Source of the DNA: Symsagittifera roscoffensis
Taxonomy: Eukaryota > Xenacoelomorpha > Acoela > Convolutidae
Direction of reading: 5' to 3'
DNA: 64,000 nt
Assembly: GCF_963678635.1 (NCBI RefSeq)
Contig: NC_087062.1
Coordinates: 17,039,789-17,103,788 of the forward strand
Under the pieces are notes generated by a model. That model saw only the letters and a program-made list of their open reading frames with translations, ran no database searches and was not told where the DNA came from. Numbering within the stretch: position 1 is the first letter of the stretch; each line of letters starts with the position of its first letter. The position numbers and the translations under genes were made by a program. Shown here piece by piece: positions 31,990 through 44,066 of the stretch.

Positions 31990-32430
31990 TGTCAGATTAT
32001 TGTTAAATCAAAGATGACATTGCTTTTTTGTAATAAACCATGATTATCAAAGAAACAATCAATAAATTTTCTTACATTCTTACTCAAATTTTGAATTTAC
32101 AACTTTCCGAGCCGAGAGTTTCAGTGGATGCAAGTTTTTCAATCGTACTTAGACAAAGTCCCCTGATTTTTTGAATTGAGTCGCTTCCTCGCAAAATTAC
32201 GCATCTTTTTAGGCTTTTTTTGTTATAAGTAAGTTGAATTGCTCGACTAAGCTGATTGAATGTTTCTAAAAAAAATGTAACAACACTTGCCAAATGTATT
32301 TGCTTGAACAAATTATAAAAAACGTCCATTTCTAACCGTGTATCCAGAAATTGGTGAAAAGATGTTCCGATTAAAATCAAAGCAGTTCTTCAACAATAAA
32401 AACTCGCGAAAAGACATGCAAAAGTCCTGG
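31990..32430 (-). pseudogene. Decayed homologue of the 166-aa ORF at 6,054-6,554
   Basis: Reads in the same order as the 6-kb ORF: VTRTF, ALILIGTSFHQFL, ETFNQLSRAIQLTYN, EKLASTETLGS, then after a frameshift KFIDCFFDNHGL. There is an in-frame TGA near the N-terminus (about 32,388) and stops after KFKI (32,084). Identity is low, perhaps 35-40% by eye, but five blocks align in order over the whole length. A HINE-like element lies immediately upstream. Function unknown. Confidence 0.6.
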
Positions 32431-32463
32431 TTACTATTTAATTTTTTAATCCATTTGAAACCA

Positions 32464-32988
32464 AACAATTCTGCTCGTATCAGGGCGAAGCCCTGAATGT
32501 TACGACTGCCTTTTGAGGTTTATGGAGCAGTAATAACAAAAAATATATATAATAAAAAGAAGAAAGTTTTCTCAAATTTGAATTTTTTTTAATGAAAAAC
32601 ATCCCCCCACACGCCATATAAAGTAAAAAAAAAAGATAGATTTCGCTCCTTGTAACAAATCAATTATGGCTAATAAGCTTCTTTTAACCAATTTGGAACG
32701 ATTTCTAAGACGGATTAATTCTCCGCTTTCGCGTTAATAGCGCGAAATATATCGCGCGTTAATTGTCCCAAATTGGCCAAAATTGCAATCTTTAAACCCC
32801 CGTAGCTTTACGAAAAAAGGTCACAGATGAAATATCTTTTCAAATTTAAGCTCAGGACAACAATAGCTATCGAATGATATACAAAAAATTGTCAAAAAAG
32901 GCTAGTTAAAAAGTCGAAATTTGTCTGAAGAAAAAAAAACCCACCCCGAGCACAAATATTCCGTTACTTTTGTATCGAAAGTCGGAAC
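32464..32988 (-). mobile_element. HINE-like element, inverted copy
   Basis: AACAATTCTGCTCGTATCAG at left, GAAAGTCGGAAC at right. The 3' hairpin is intact; the 5' hairpin has one change (TTTGTATCGAAAG). Confidence 0.75.
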
Positions 32989-35289
32989 AAAAACAGAAAC
33001 AATTAGTTTATACAACAAACAAACTTTTTGTAATCCGAATGAAATTTGAAGGTAGCTTGAACAATACCAGCTGCCATTTATAAGAAAGGGTTTGACCAGT
33101 TTAATCACCTAATCATATTTTATCACTTTTTTATGAGAATAAAACTGCTCATTCTGGGGTAAAATGTAAAATTTGTTAGCTTTATCAGCGCAGAAGTTTG
33201 AGAGTTTGATGGTTCGCTCAAAAGCCATAAAACTTAGTCAAGCTTAAGGTTAATTTTAAAAAAGAATATGTAACTTTGAACAAAAAACTAGTAGAAAGTA
33301 ATGCAAACCTGGAGATCTTCAGACAGAAGTTTTGTCAAGATCTGAACAGCACTTTCATTAAACTTTTGGACGAAAGTTTCTTACAATAACAAATTTGGTG
33401 AACTGATGACGTTTCTTGATTGGATACTAATTTTTCTTCATAACGCAAAACAATTATTGCAAAAGTTTTGGTTGGAAAACGCAGAGAAACCTCAAAAAAG
33501 AAGATTACTGCCAGATAAATGAAGTGATTTTTCTACGAGACTTGACTCAGATTGAATGATCAATCAATGAACAAGAAACCAACGAAAAAGCGTTATAAAA
33601 CGCACCTAAGGATCATTATTTCAATACCTGCTTCAAATTTGATTCTGATACGTTTTCTCGATTTGTTTAACTGTCTTTTGATTGATTATACACATAAAAT
33701 TCCCTCCTGTGTATGCTACACTGTAACAAAAGCAAAAAAACTTAGAAGTGTGTTTTTTGACAGTTTTTTTCCACTGGTGTGAAATTGAATCACTCCGTAT
33801 GAGAAAACATCAGGGCAAAATTTCAGTCGTATCTTAACAAGAAGATATTGAAACATTTTAATTAAAATTTTAGTGATGTTTTAGCGAAATTGACAAATCT
33901 AAATTGTGTTTTAATTTGAAATCTGAAATTAAAAGTTCAGGTAGAATCATGCTGATTAATTTTTGAGTTTAAGTAGTAATATGATTTGTTTTATGATTTT
34001 TGTTGGTTTCAAATCACTCTACTACGAATAAAAAGAAAACAAAAGTAAAATTCTTTTGAATTAAAATCACAATTTTACCCGACACGATAATCGAATCAAA
34101 CTGTAAATTTTTTTTTAAATACATCGTCCTTGAATGTTTAAGCAAAATAGGGTTTATCGAAAGATATCGAATAAAAAAGAAATCAATAATATGCCTTGAA
34201 TGCATACAACTCCTAGAAATTTGAGCAAAAACATAAAACTACGTTGTATTAAGAAAGAGGTATACATTAGGATAGGTTAAGTTACTTCCGGAGAAAAATT
34301 GACAGAATATACAAAGTTTTTCTTAAAAAACATTATAACTTTGGACAAAAAAGACATAAAAACTCGAGTTTGATCACTGATGTATTTGTTCGACATGAAC
34401 TGAACCACAAACAGAATCGAACGACAGATTTATCTATCTGATGCTGTGGGTTACGGGAGTGCGCTGGCTGTGCGCGAATCTCCTGTATGTTTGAAGCATT
34501 TGCTTCGTCTGCCGCTGTTTTAAGAAATCGTCGTTCGGATGCTTGCAGGTTGAATAGTTTGGTCACACTTGCCGAAGCTGCGTAATTGAAGCTACTAAGT
34601 TTCCTAGCCCCAAAAATGGATTAAGCAGGTCAGTGTCAAATTTTCAGTGTTTCTTTAGTCGGGCACAGCTCGGTACTTTGCGCAATGTTTTTTTTTGGTT
34701 TCGCTCACGAGGTAATGTCTGAGTTGGGAGAAGAGTTGTTGCGAACGCCTTTGTAGCAGTCCACGCTGCTGGGTCAGTTGATTGAGAGAATAAGTAAGTT
34801 GGTCTTGTGGGCAAGCCGTATTGAATTTTTTGTTTAGCTGGTCTGAGTGTGAGTCTTTGCTTTTAACAAATGTGTTTTTGCTTGTATTAATTTCAAATTA
34901 TTTATTTTAGAAACTTATGTGGAACTATTAAAGTTTTGAGAATAAGTTGTTTGACTTAAATCTGACTCAGATTTGAAAATAATTTAAAAATTGATAGAAA
35001 ATATAGATTTAATTACCCTACAGTTTGTTCAAAATTAACAAAATAAGAAGTTTATTTAGGTCAGAGTAAATTTTTAAGGAGATGTAAATTGACGTTGAGA
35101 AAGAAGGAACATGACATGTGTCTTAATTCAATTAAAGTTGAGAGTTGATCATTTAAGAAGGGTTTTGCATAAATTTCAAAAAAAAAATAGTCTATTCATT
35201 TTCCTGTTACTACAGTCTAATTTACTTACAATTTCCATAATTAAGATTTCAAAATTTAAGAATTTAAAATTATATGAATTTTTTTTTAA
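32989..35289. other. Non-coding stretch
   Basis: Mostly AT-rich with no recognised gene. 34,400-34,860 is clearly richer in GC than its surroundings and may be a decayed exon or element; a 77-codon minus frame (34,333-34,566) lies there without recognisable motifs. Confidence 0.3.
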
Positions 35290-35935
35290 ATGAGGGGTCG
35301 CTGAATACTAAAAAAATATGCGATATCTTTCAATTATGCAATATCTTTCGATAAACCCGCAATTTAAAAAAAATTAGAGTCAGCAATTATTTTTTACGAA
35401 TGGAAATTTTCGCACGCTTATTGGAATCTCTGCTAACCTCCTAGCGATAATTTATGGCGTCGCAAATGTGAGATATTGACTCAGAAAAAACATACTTTTC
35501 TTAGTCGCTTAAAACAACATATTTGAAAAACTGCTAACAGATTTCAGCGTCCCACTCACCGCGCGGGGGAGGGGTAAAATTTGATTTCGCAATGTGTAAA
35601 AATTCTGGAAAAAATTTCTACTTTTCCACTACCTCACCTGAATAAAGAAATATGAAAAAATATCTACGTCCACTCCTTCGTTCAAAGAACGAATGTGAAA
35701 AATCTAAACAATGTAAAGCGTCACAGCTGAGACGGTTGCCGCAATCAGGTTACCTTTGCCTGAAAAAATGTTCACTTTCAGTACCTCGCATAAACAAACA
35801 AATCTGAAAATTTGCTTACGTCCATCCCTTTGCATAAAAAACATACAAAAAAATTAATTAACGATATTCAGCGACTCCTTTCATCGAAGGAGTAAAATAG
35901 GATGTCGCACATTTGAGAAGAGTGTGAAAAACTTT
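35290..35935. repeat. MITE-like repeat with GGGGTCGCTGAATA ends
   Basis: Ends AGGGGTCGCTGAATA (35,292) and TATTCAGCGACTCCTTT (35,864-35,881) are inverted repeats about 590 bp apart. The interior has an internally duplicated block around GGACGTA and a GTCCCACTCACCGCGC block shared, inverted, with 26,390-26,760. Non-coding. Confidence 0.55.
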
Positions 35936-36260
35936 TTTTTTTCTGAAACTTACCATGTTGAATTTACCATCCCGAAGTATATCAGGAAAACTAGCTTATA
36001 TTAATACAAAGGATCAAATACTTTGCTGCATTGGATCGACAACATTGCTGTAAATGCAAATTCGGGCGCCAAAAATTTTACCAAACGAAACTTACCTTCT
36101 GAAACGTACCATCTAAAACCTATAATCTATCATATTCTATGGGTAAATTTATTCCCAATCTTTACATATTGCGCAAAGACCGGTGTTCTTTGGTGTTCCG
36201 ACTGTGTAGTCGAAACACTGTAAATTTACGGTGTTCTTCTTGGGTGCCGACTGTGTAGCT
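35936..36260. repeat. Second copy of the CTGAAACTTACCAT repeat
   Basis: CTGAAACTTACCAT at 35,943, TTCGGGCGCCAAAAATTTT at about 36,061, GAAACTTACCTTCTGAAACG and a CCCAATCTTTACATATTG block match 15,365-15,860 in order. Confidence 0.55.
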
Positions 36261-36435
36261 CCCACATACCACTCATATACCACTCTCCAAGATTATTTGA
36301 GACGCGATGAAGTTTGGGGAACAATATGACCAAAAGATTGAGGATTGATGAAGTCAAATGAATTAAAATACCTCTTAAGAAAAATCGTGTTTAGAGTAAA
36401 CACCCGTGACAAATTTTGGGCAAAAAAGCCGTTTT

Positions 36436-36662
36436 TGGGCACTTTTTGAAAAATTTTGACAAAAAAATCGCGTTTTTTTGGCGCGCGCTCCCCCTCAAAG
36501 TTAGTATATATTGGCGTCAAAGGCGCTTTTAGAAAAAATTTAGGGTCGGTCGGCCAAAAATGGATTTCTGAAAAAGTATCAAAGGGGGGACCCTTTGGGT
36601 CGGCAGGGGGTCGAATCCCTGAGGAAAGGGGCGTCCGCCCCCCCTCCTATATCCGCCCCTGC
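36436..36662 (+). mobile_element. hAT-like MITE fragment
   Basis: GACAAAAAAATCGCGTTTTTTTGG, GGCCAAAAATGGATTTCTGA, GGGTCGGCAGGGGGTCGAAT and a terminal ATCCGCCCCTG. Closely matches 59,342-59,672. The left end is not clear. Confidence 0.6.
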
Positions 36663-37117
36663 GCGAGAGCCAACAAACAGTAAACATATAAACTTGAGGC
36701 CATATTGTGGGATTTTCTAAACAGCAAAAAAAATGCGTTTGGTAAAAGATAAGTTTACTTGCCCAGATTCACCGTAGTCTGGCCTCTCAAAGTCATCCCC
36801 GAACTGGTGAAAAATAAAGTTAACCAGGCAAATTAAGCTAAATACACATGATCTGAATTTCAAAACAGGAATTTCATCTTTATAAATATATTTTTTATAT
36901 GCTTATTAAATGCCTAGTCGTTATAATATTGACATGTTTTTTCAGAAAACTATTTTTTTATTTCTGTTTTTTTATTTACCGTTTAACGATTGAACATACT
37001 GTCAATCTGAAAAAATGTTACCCTTTTTTTCTTATTCACTTCACGTGAATGATTGAATGACCTTTATTCAAACAATTTGAACCAAAGTTCGCTTCGGATT
37101 GTATGCCCTGTAAAGTA

Positions 37118-37875
37118 CAGTCACAGGACATAGAAGTTAAAAAACTTTTTTTGATTTCAACGAGCAAATGAACAAACTTTTTTGTAGTTTTTGTAGTTTT
37201 TCTCTGCAAGTATCTAGGATATAGGGTTCAAATTTTGACTAGTGGTAGATGAAACTATTTCAAAGAACTTAACCAGGCCAAAACTTGAGATATTTTGTTT
37301 CGAAGACGTAAATCAGCCTTTCTATAATAATTAGTTTTAGAGGTGTTTTGTGGAAACATTTCGTTGTGGAAATATCCTCGCAAACAAAATAAATAACTTG
37401 AATTTATAGGCTCAAATTAGTTCTTTGGAACGCTGTTGTGTTTGCAGATTTGGTGCAATTTTCTGGTGTAAGCACCCAAGAAGTGTTATTGTATCTGTCT
37501 TCAAACGCAGATATGACCGTTTTTTGACGCCAGGCCAAATAAGTCTTTCAATTTTTTTTTGTGACTTGAAGACTAAATCAAGATTATCAGCATTCCAAGG
37601 AGCTAATTTGAGACCACAAATTCAAGCTTTTTCTAATGCTTACGCGGATATTTCCACAACAAGAACAACATTAAAAAAAGTTATTTTCCACAATCTAATT
37701 TACGCCTTCGAAAAAAGTCTCAAGTTTGGCTCAGCTATGTCCTTTGAAAAAATTCATCTAGCTTTTGTCAAAGTTTGAACCCTATAGTTGCAGCGAAAAC
37801 GAGAAAAGCGGGAGGAAAAATTGAATCATTTACTCGTTGAAATCAAAAAACTGCAACTCCTATGTCCCGTGACTG
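37118..37875. mobile_element. TA-flanked element with very long inverted repeats
   Basis: Left end CAGTCACAGGACATAGAAGTT and right end AACTCCTATGTCCCGTGACTG are inverted copies flanked by TA on both sides (37,116-37,117; 37,876-37,877). The similarity continues inward with small gaps for about 260 bp per arm, including GATTTCAACGAG, AGGGTTCAAA, TAGATGAA and TTGTGGAAATATCC. This leaves about 250 bp of middle. TA duplication suggests Tc1/mariner-type mobilisation. A 117-codon open frame inside uses a non-ATG start and half lies in the arm, so it is not called. Confidence 0.75.
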
Positions 37876-38199
37876 TACTTTTCACCAATCGAAATAACAC
37901 ACAGAGATCCACGTGATAAATACTTGCATAGATCTGGAAAATTATTTGCTTGGTTAGCTTATTTTTACAGTGCTGCTCAGTTTCCAATCTGCAGAATTCT
38001 TTTTATCGCCAACAAGGATCACCCAAACATTTGTGTCCGTCGAACACTCGGGACCCCAATAGCAATTTTTGGTCGTAAATTTGTATTCTAAGTAACAAAA
38101 GTAAAGGTAGGGGCGCTGTAATCATTGACCCAATTTTGCTTTAAAATCAAGATATAGTAATTGATTCAATTTTGCTCTTACCTGATCCAACAAGTTGCA
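37876..38199. other. Spacer
   Basis: No gene or repeat recognised. Confidence 0.3.
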
Positions 38200-40115
38200 G
38201 GGTATCCCACTCTTTATCCCCACATTATTCAATCCCCAATTTTTACAGCCCTACTTTATAACCCCGTAACAAGATAACCCCACAACAATTTAACCCCCTT
38301 TTAATACCGATAAATTGTTTCGAATTAAGTTCTTTTTATCAGTGCAGGAGTACTCCAATTCGGTGTACTAACTGAGGCCTGAAAAGCCAGTCTTAATTCA
38401 TTTGATGATCTAGCGTCTCAAAAATAATTGCATTTTGATTAGTTAGAGAAATAATCCCTCATTCACGCGTTTAAACCTACAAGTTGCTGATTGAAAGCAA
38501 CTCAAGAACTTTAAAAAATGTACATAAAATCATCTGTCTTACACTTGAACGATTGTTTTATCATTCAATGAGCTAAAATGTTTGAAGCGTCCTTTCATTT
38601 TACTTTATCCTCCGAAGACAACCAATTTTTAGTGGTATCAGGCCACGAATGTTATCTTAAACGTTAAAACAAAACCACTACTAACTGGAACTGCACAAGA
38701 CCAGACTCATAAATGCCGAGCAACAGCAACTACGGAGAGCAAAAAGTTTTATTCGAACAAGGGGTGAGCATAATCACGACATATCTACGGGAAAACTGGA
38801 TGCTCGACTAGTTTTGAAAAAAATCAGGGACCTGAGCGAGGTTGATACTCCCACCGTCGTAGTCGCCCCAGCAATTCAGCCCATAAAAGACAATCTTGCC
38901 ACTCAATTAGCCCTAGCAACTAAAGAAAATTTAGTTCGAACTGCACAACGCATGCGCAAGCAACGAGAACAAGTTTTTAACAGTCTACCCAGCAACAAAA
39001 TGTCGAAATACCCGAGCTATTCAAAAAATTTGCAAGGTTGGACAGTGAACCGTATCCTATGATCACGAAAAGATTATTTTATTAGGCGACCCAGGAATGC
39101 TACGTGTGCTCGAAAAGTCAAACTTTTGTTTGGCTGACCGTATTTAACAGGTTAATTTTCATGAAAGGCCCTCTATACAGGTTAATCTTCCAGGAAAGGC
39201 CCCAGCTTGCATATATGCCTTCTTACCAAATAAAATGGAAAAACAGACCATCGTTTCCTAGAAGCCCTAAAAACCTTACCCCTGACAGTAAAGCTGAAAA
39301 AATTTTGCTAGATTTCGAGCACACGGCTTTTTAAAATGTTCGAAAAAACTTTCCAGAATCCAAGCTGTCTGGATGTTTTTTCATTTTTCTCAAAACTATA
39401 TGAGAAAAATTGCGGAACTCGGGTTAAAAAAGGAGTACTTAAAAAAACGCATTGACTTGCCTCGCATTTGATAAAATGCTGTCTTTGGCAAAAAAAATCT
39501 CGGAACAGTCGCTTCTTTGGTGGGGCGCCAGGTTGGGACTAGTGCTTCAAACCCTTTAGACATTGCGTTGTATTTCGACAGTTCAAAAAAAAAATTGACA
39601 AACTTTAGAGGATTCGAAAAACTGCTTAAGTTTTACTTTAAAATGATTGCCGTTCAAAAAAACTTAGATTAGATCGATCAAAGTTTTGGTCACAGCCAAT
39701 TTGCTTTCCATAACTCATTTAATATCAGCCAATCAATCATTACTAGCAAAATGTTTCTCAAGATCAAATTCAATTTTGTAGAAATCTAATCATTTTTTTA
39801 AAAATAAATTGAGCCATGCCGATCGGATTGGTTTTCAAACTCATATCAAAGTCTAGACTATCGCAAGATGATTTCTGTCCAAAAATTCAAATCAAACCGC
39901 ATTTAGCAGTTTGCATGTTTTTTAGTTTTGCACCGCAAAACTTTCGCAATTAAAGCTTTGATGTTTATCTACGCTATAGTTTTGAACTTCTTTCAAGTAA
40001 GTTTCACTTTGATTCTAACAATTGGTATTAAAAAGGGGTTATATTGTAGTGGGGTTATCTTATTCTGGGGTTATCTGAGAGGGGATTAGGAAACAGGGGT
40101 TTAAAAACGCGGGTT
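38200..40115 (+). mobile_element. MULE-type DNA transposon with ATAACCCC-repeat TIRs, decayed
   Basis: Left terminal region 38,200-38,311 (TAACCCC units ending CCCTTTTAATACC) is an inverted copy of 40,020-40,115 (GGTATTAAAAAGGGGTT then GGGGTTATC units). Arms of about 100 bp are built from ATAACCCC subrepeats. Between them lie remains of a Mutator-like transposase. Confidence 0.7.
38690..39580 (+). pseudogene. Mutator-like transposase remnant
   Basis: Spread over several frames are LLGDPGMLRVLEKSNF, ACIYAFLPNKMEK, FFHFSQN-MRKIAELGLKKEYL and VGTSASNPLD, all in the order seen in MULE transposases of animals, which often follow a FLYWCH zinc finger. HFSQN is close to the conserved C-x2-H region (WMFFHF here). 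The DDE residues cannot all be found. Longest intact piece is 38,814-39,062. There are many stops, so it is inactive. Confidence 0.65.
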
Positions 40116-40344
40116 AACAAGCCTGGAAACCAAATGATCGAATATTTAAGCTATCAGACCAAATTAATAGATTAAACTGATCTGTACGACGCCAAGTCCT
40201 AGTAGTTTGGTAATGTTGGGATTTTTATTCGAAATTTTTGCTTGACTCCATAAAATTTTTGGAAAATTCAAAAAAAATGGAATCTAAAGCCGAGCAAAAC
40301 TGATCGTATCATTGCGAATCTCTGATTGTATCGATATTGTATTT

Positions 40345-40605
40345 CAAGGGCTATGGAGCAGTGCCTTAAAAGGATTCAGAAATTTTCCAAAAAATGGTAG
40401 GTTTTTCAAATAATTATGAAAAAAGATTACAAGTGAATTTTTTTATTATCTGATCTCAAGACAACAATATTTTCGAAACCATTTTGATGGTTTAGAAAAT
40501 CCCGTCATAATTTCGAAATTTGCTAGTTAAAAATTCGAAATTTTCCGGAGAAAAAAAACACCTTGAGCAAAACTATTCCGTCATTTTCTTCGAACATTGG
40601 ACCAA
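40345..40605 (-). mobile_element. Highly diverged HINE-like fragment
   Basis: Inverted family landmarks remain: CTATGGAGCAG, CCTTAAAAGG, AACAATATTTTCGAA, GCTAGTTAAAAATTCGAAA, CCTTGAGCAAAACTATTCCGTCA. The central AACGCGCGA block is gone. Confidence 0.5.
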
Positions 40606-41479
40606 TTAATGAAAACTCAGCGAATTTGTTCATACTTGTTAAAAAAATTAGTTGTTTGTTTTCAAAACAAGGAAAAACGTGTCAAATTTTTGTCTAGGCG
40701 TCATTTTTTGATTCAAACTCCGTCTACAGGAGCATCCGACACATTTGTATGAAGTGCTTCTGTGAAAGTCTGCAGCAAGCAAACTTTTCTGCGTTGTTAT
40801 AACACCAAGCTTGGTGTCTTAATGATAATTCATTCTAACAAAAAAATTTTCAATCTTTTCCAATTGTTCAATTTTTGCGAGTTTAACAAGCTGGTTTGTA
40901 CCACCACTATAAACTGTGTAGATATTACGACGATTAAACCACAAGGGAAATGACGAACATATGAACTGTTTACACTTTTCACGGAAACCCGCTGTTGCGC
41001 TCCTGTTTAGGAATTAAATGCAAATTTTTTGGCTAGTCTTCTGGGCTGGGTAATGATGGTTCACCCTCCAGCAACAATTATGATCATCGTGGGCATGGAA
41101 CATCTGACGTTCTCAATTAGATGCGGACACGTAACCCCTTCACATACTTGTTTTACACGAATTATTGTCAAAAACAAGCTAATTTTTTGTGCATTATCAG
41201 CTTTTTCTATATTACAAACATTAATTGCCCTATTTGAGGGATTTAAAATCTTCAATCAAACTGATTATATAACAACAGTTAGGAAAAACCAGGGTTTTCG
41301 AAACTGCGGGTTGAACATGTTGATTACGCGCTAAACTAAAAAAAACGCAAGCAGCGCTTCACTCACAAGCCGAACGCGTTGTTCTAATTATGTTTTAGCT
41401 GCGTACTAATTTCAAACAATGAGATTTTTGTTTTTTCTTCACTCTTTCATAACCAGAAAATTGATCATTTGTGTGGAAT
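40606..41479. other. Non-coding stretch
   Basis: Open frames on both strands at 41,029-41,334 overlap each other and show no domain. Nothing supported. Confidence 0.3.
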
Positions 41480-41668
41480 CAGGGGCGGATTTAGGGAGGA
41501 GGCGGGGGACGGACACCCCCTTCTCTCAGGGATTTGACCCCCTGACGACCAAAAGGGTCCCCCTTTTGTTTTTTTTGAGATATCCATTTTTGGCTGACGG
41601 ACACAAAAATGAAAATCAGCTCCCCCCTCCCTCCTCCCTCCCTCGAGAAAATCTTAGATCCGCCCCTG
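41480..41668 (-). mobile_element. hAT-like MITE, complete
   Basis: 189 bp with terminal CAGGGGCGGATTTAGG and TCTTAGATCCGCCCCTG, flanked by TGTGGAAT and GTTGGAAT (6 of 8 identical), as expected for the 8-bp target duplications of hAT elements. The interior is the inverse of the 36,436 and 59,342 copies. Confidence 0.7.
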
Positions 41669-42239
41669 GTTGGAATAAATAAAAAAAGACCCGTTGTTTT
41701 GTTTGAACTTCAATTAAAACTCATACCGCAATAAAGCTGATGTAAAATTTCCTCCTCTTTTCAATTTTATATAATTAGCACTTAAAAGGACAATTCAGCC
41801 CTACCAATATTGAATTTACTGTATTTTTGATTCATTTATTAATGCAGATGAAAGATGGGGTGAGCAATTTTACCAATAAAACAAGCGTAGTTTTACCACT
41901 CATATCAAATGGTACTTGCTTATAATTCTCTGACACTGTATATGATATAATTCAAAACTCAGCAGAAACAAACAGCAAATTTAAAAAAATGCTCCTATCA
42001 GGATACAACCCAAAGTTTCCGGAAGTTCCCGAAAACTTTCTCATTGAAACACTCTTTCTCATCTTTCTCAAAAAGGGAACTTTTAAGTAGATCCCGGTAT
42101 AGGAACAGATTCGAACTGTCTTTAGCAGTCTTTTTAAAGTTTGCGCTGTTTTTTTTTCAGGAACATTACGAGGCCAAACTGTGCACAGGATAAGCGCACA
42201 ATTTTGTGTCTGCATGTTCCTGGATTCTAGAGACAAGTC
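41669..42239. other. Spacer
   Basis: No gene recognised. Confidence 0.3.
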
Positions 42240-42770
42240 TTAGAAGAGGTTCCAAAATGTAAGTGGAATCCACTTACAACATTTCAGTTGATTCCGCGTA
42301 CAATTACCTATAACGTAAATTTTGTTGGCACACTGATTTTGTTTCGGATTCCGCAACGAGCAAATATAGGTAGCTGTTCCTGATTCCGCAAATTTAAGCG
42401 GATTCGCAAATGTAAGAAAAATCCGCAAGTTTATGCGGATTCCGCTTACAATTTGCGGAATTCGTTTACAGTTTGGGAGTTCCAATTACAGTTGCGGATT
42501 CCGCGACAGCTTAATTTATTTAAATATATATGTTATTATTTATTCAAGGATTCCAAAAACTTGTTCCAGTTTCCATACATTTTTTTGCTGATTCCGCAAA
42601 GATTTCCGTTTTCGGAGCAACTTTGAGCAATACAGTGTTTTAGCTTTTGTCCGTGGAATCCAAAACAGCAGAGAAGATTTAAAAATTTTCCAGCAAAGAT
42701 TCCGGGACAAAACTGATTATTGCTTCATGCGGAATCCGCTTACAATTCACAAAAAGCACAGTTTGGGCTC
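42240..42770. repeat. Array of GCGGATTCCGC palindromes
   Basis: At least ten occurrences of GGATTCCGC or its complement GCGGAATCC, several followed by TTACAA(T/C), at irregular spacing. Many form the palindrome GCGGA(A/T)TCCGC. Non-coding. Confidence 0.7.
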
Positions 42771-43008
42771 ATAATGAAAAAAGTTTTAAAAAATTCTGGA
42801 TGGCTGGCGACGCGGCTGAATGCCGAATATAACCGACCGGCATTTTAATGTTAAATTTGTTCTGGTTTAATTCATTTTAATTACCTGTCAAATTAACATG
42901 ATTAAAATCGATGGTTTCCAGTCCTTTTCCTGAAACATGAAAAATATATAGAGATAATTTGCATAGTGACAATAATGGAACTTAAGCTTGTTTTGATAAT
43001 GAGGAAAA

Positions 43009-43085
43009 ACAAGGCTGCTCGCAACAAGGCAAACCCTTGATTATTACGGCTGCATTTTCCGGTTTACGGAGTAGAGTTCATTTTA
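43009..43085 (-). mobile_element. HINE-like 3' fragment, inverted
   Basis: AACAAGGCTGCTCG..., CGGCTGCATTTTCCGGTTTACGGAG: diverged 3' end of the family. Confidence 0.5.
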
Positions 43086-43141
43086 TAAACCGATGAACTA
43101 AAACAAAACAAAACCCATTTTTTGTGATTGTTTAGATTTTT

Positions 43142-43612
43142 GTAACGAAAGTAACGGAATAATTGTGCTCGGAGGGGCTATTTTCTTCCGATGGAATTCG
43201 ACTTTTTAAATTGCCACTTTTGACGGGATTGTTTTTTATCAATCGAAAGGTACTGTTGTCCTGAGCTTAAATTTGAAAAGGTATTTCACCTGTGATTATT
43301 TGTAGTAAAATTATGGGGATTTAAAGATTGGTATTTTGACCAATTTGGGACAGTTAACCTGCGATAAATTTCACGCTATTTAAGCGTAAGAGGAGACTTA
43401 ATCCGTCTTAGAAATTGTTCCAAAATAATAACAGGAAGCTTAATTGCCATAATTATTTTGTTACTAGGAGCGAACTTTATCACAAAAAACTTCAAATTCG
43501 AAAAAAAAGTGTTCAATTTCTTTTTATCACTTTTAATTTTTTCATGTTATTACTGCTGCTCCATAGACCTTAAAATGCAGTCGGAACATTCAGGGCTTCA
43601 CCTTGTTAAGAG
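43142..43612 (+). mobile_element. HINE-like element, diverged
   Basis: From ACGAAAGTAACGGAATAATTGTGCTCGG to TCGGAACATTCAGGGCTTCACC. The 5' hairpin half and 3' hairpin are damaged. Confidence 0.65.
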
Positions 43613-43659
43613 CACCCTATATAAAGCAGAAAGTGATATCTTTCGCATGTAATAAAGGA

Positions 43660-44010
43660 ATGAGTGGACCGCACATAGCAGGCCTCAAGTATTTAATCTC
43701 CGCTTATGTGATATATAGCGCGTTACATACATATGGCGGAGTATATAGCGCGTTAATTATTACAAATTGAGCAAATTGGCAACCTTTAAACCCTCAAAAT
43801 TTTAGGAAAAATCTTTTAAAGTTGCAGCTCAAGAAAACAATACCTTTTCAAAGCTATTTAAAAATCTTTCCATAAACGGCTAGTTATGAATTCGAAGTTT
43901 GTCTGGAGAAAGAGTCATCCGAGCCCAATTAATCCGTCACTTTTTTCGAAAAACGGAACAAAAACCACCCCGAGCATAAACATTTCGTCATTTTTTGGAA
44001 TTCGGAAGAA
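43660..44010 (-). mobile_element. HINE-like element, diverged inverted fragment
   Basis: Retains GCGCGTTAAT, AACCTTTAAACCC, ACAATACCTTT and CACCCCGAGCATAAACATTTCG in inverse order. Ends are degraded. Confidence 0.5.
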
Positions 44011-44066
44011 TAATTTTTTAAAAGCTGTGTAAGCAATACCATTGTCACAACTAACAGATCACTAAT

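Noticed and set aside
34333-34566. 77-codon minus-strand frame in a GC-richer patch
   Set aside because: No recognisable motif; kept only as a note on the region.
37425-37778. 117-codon open frame inside the TA-flanked element
   Set aside because: No ATG start, no known domain, and its second half is the inverted-repeat arm.
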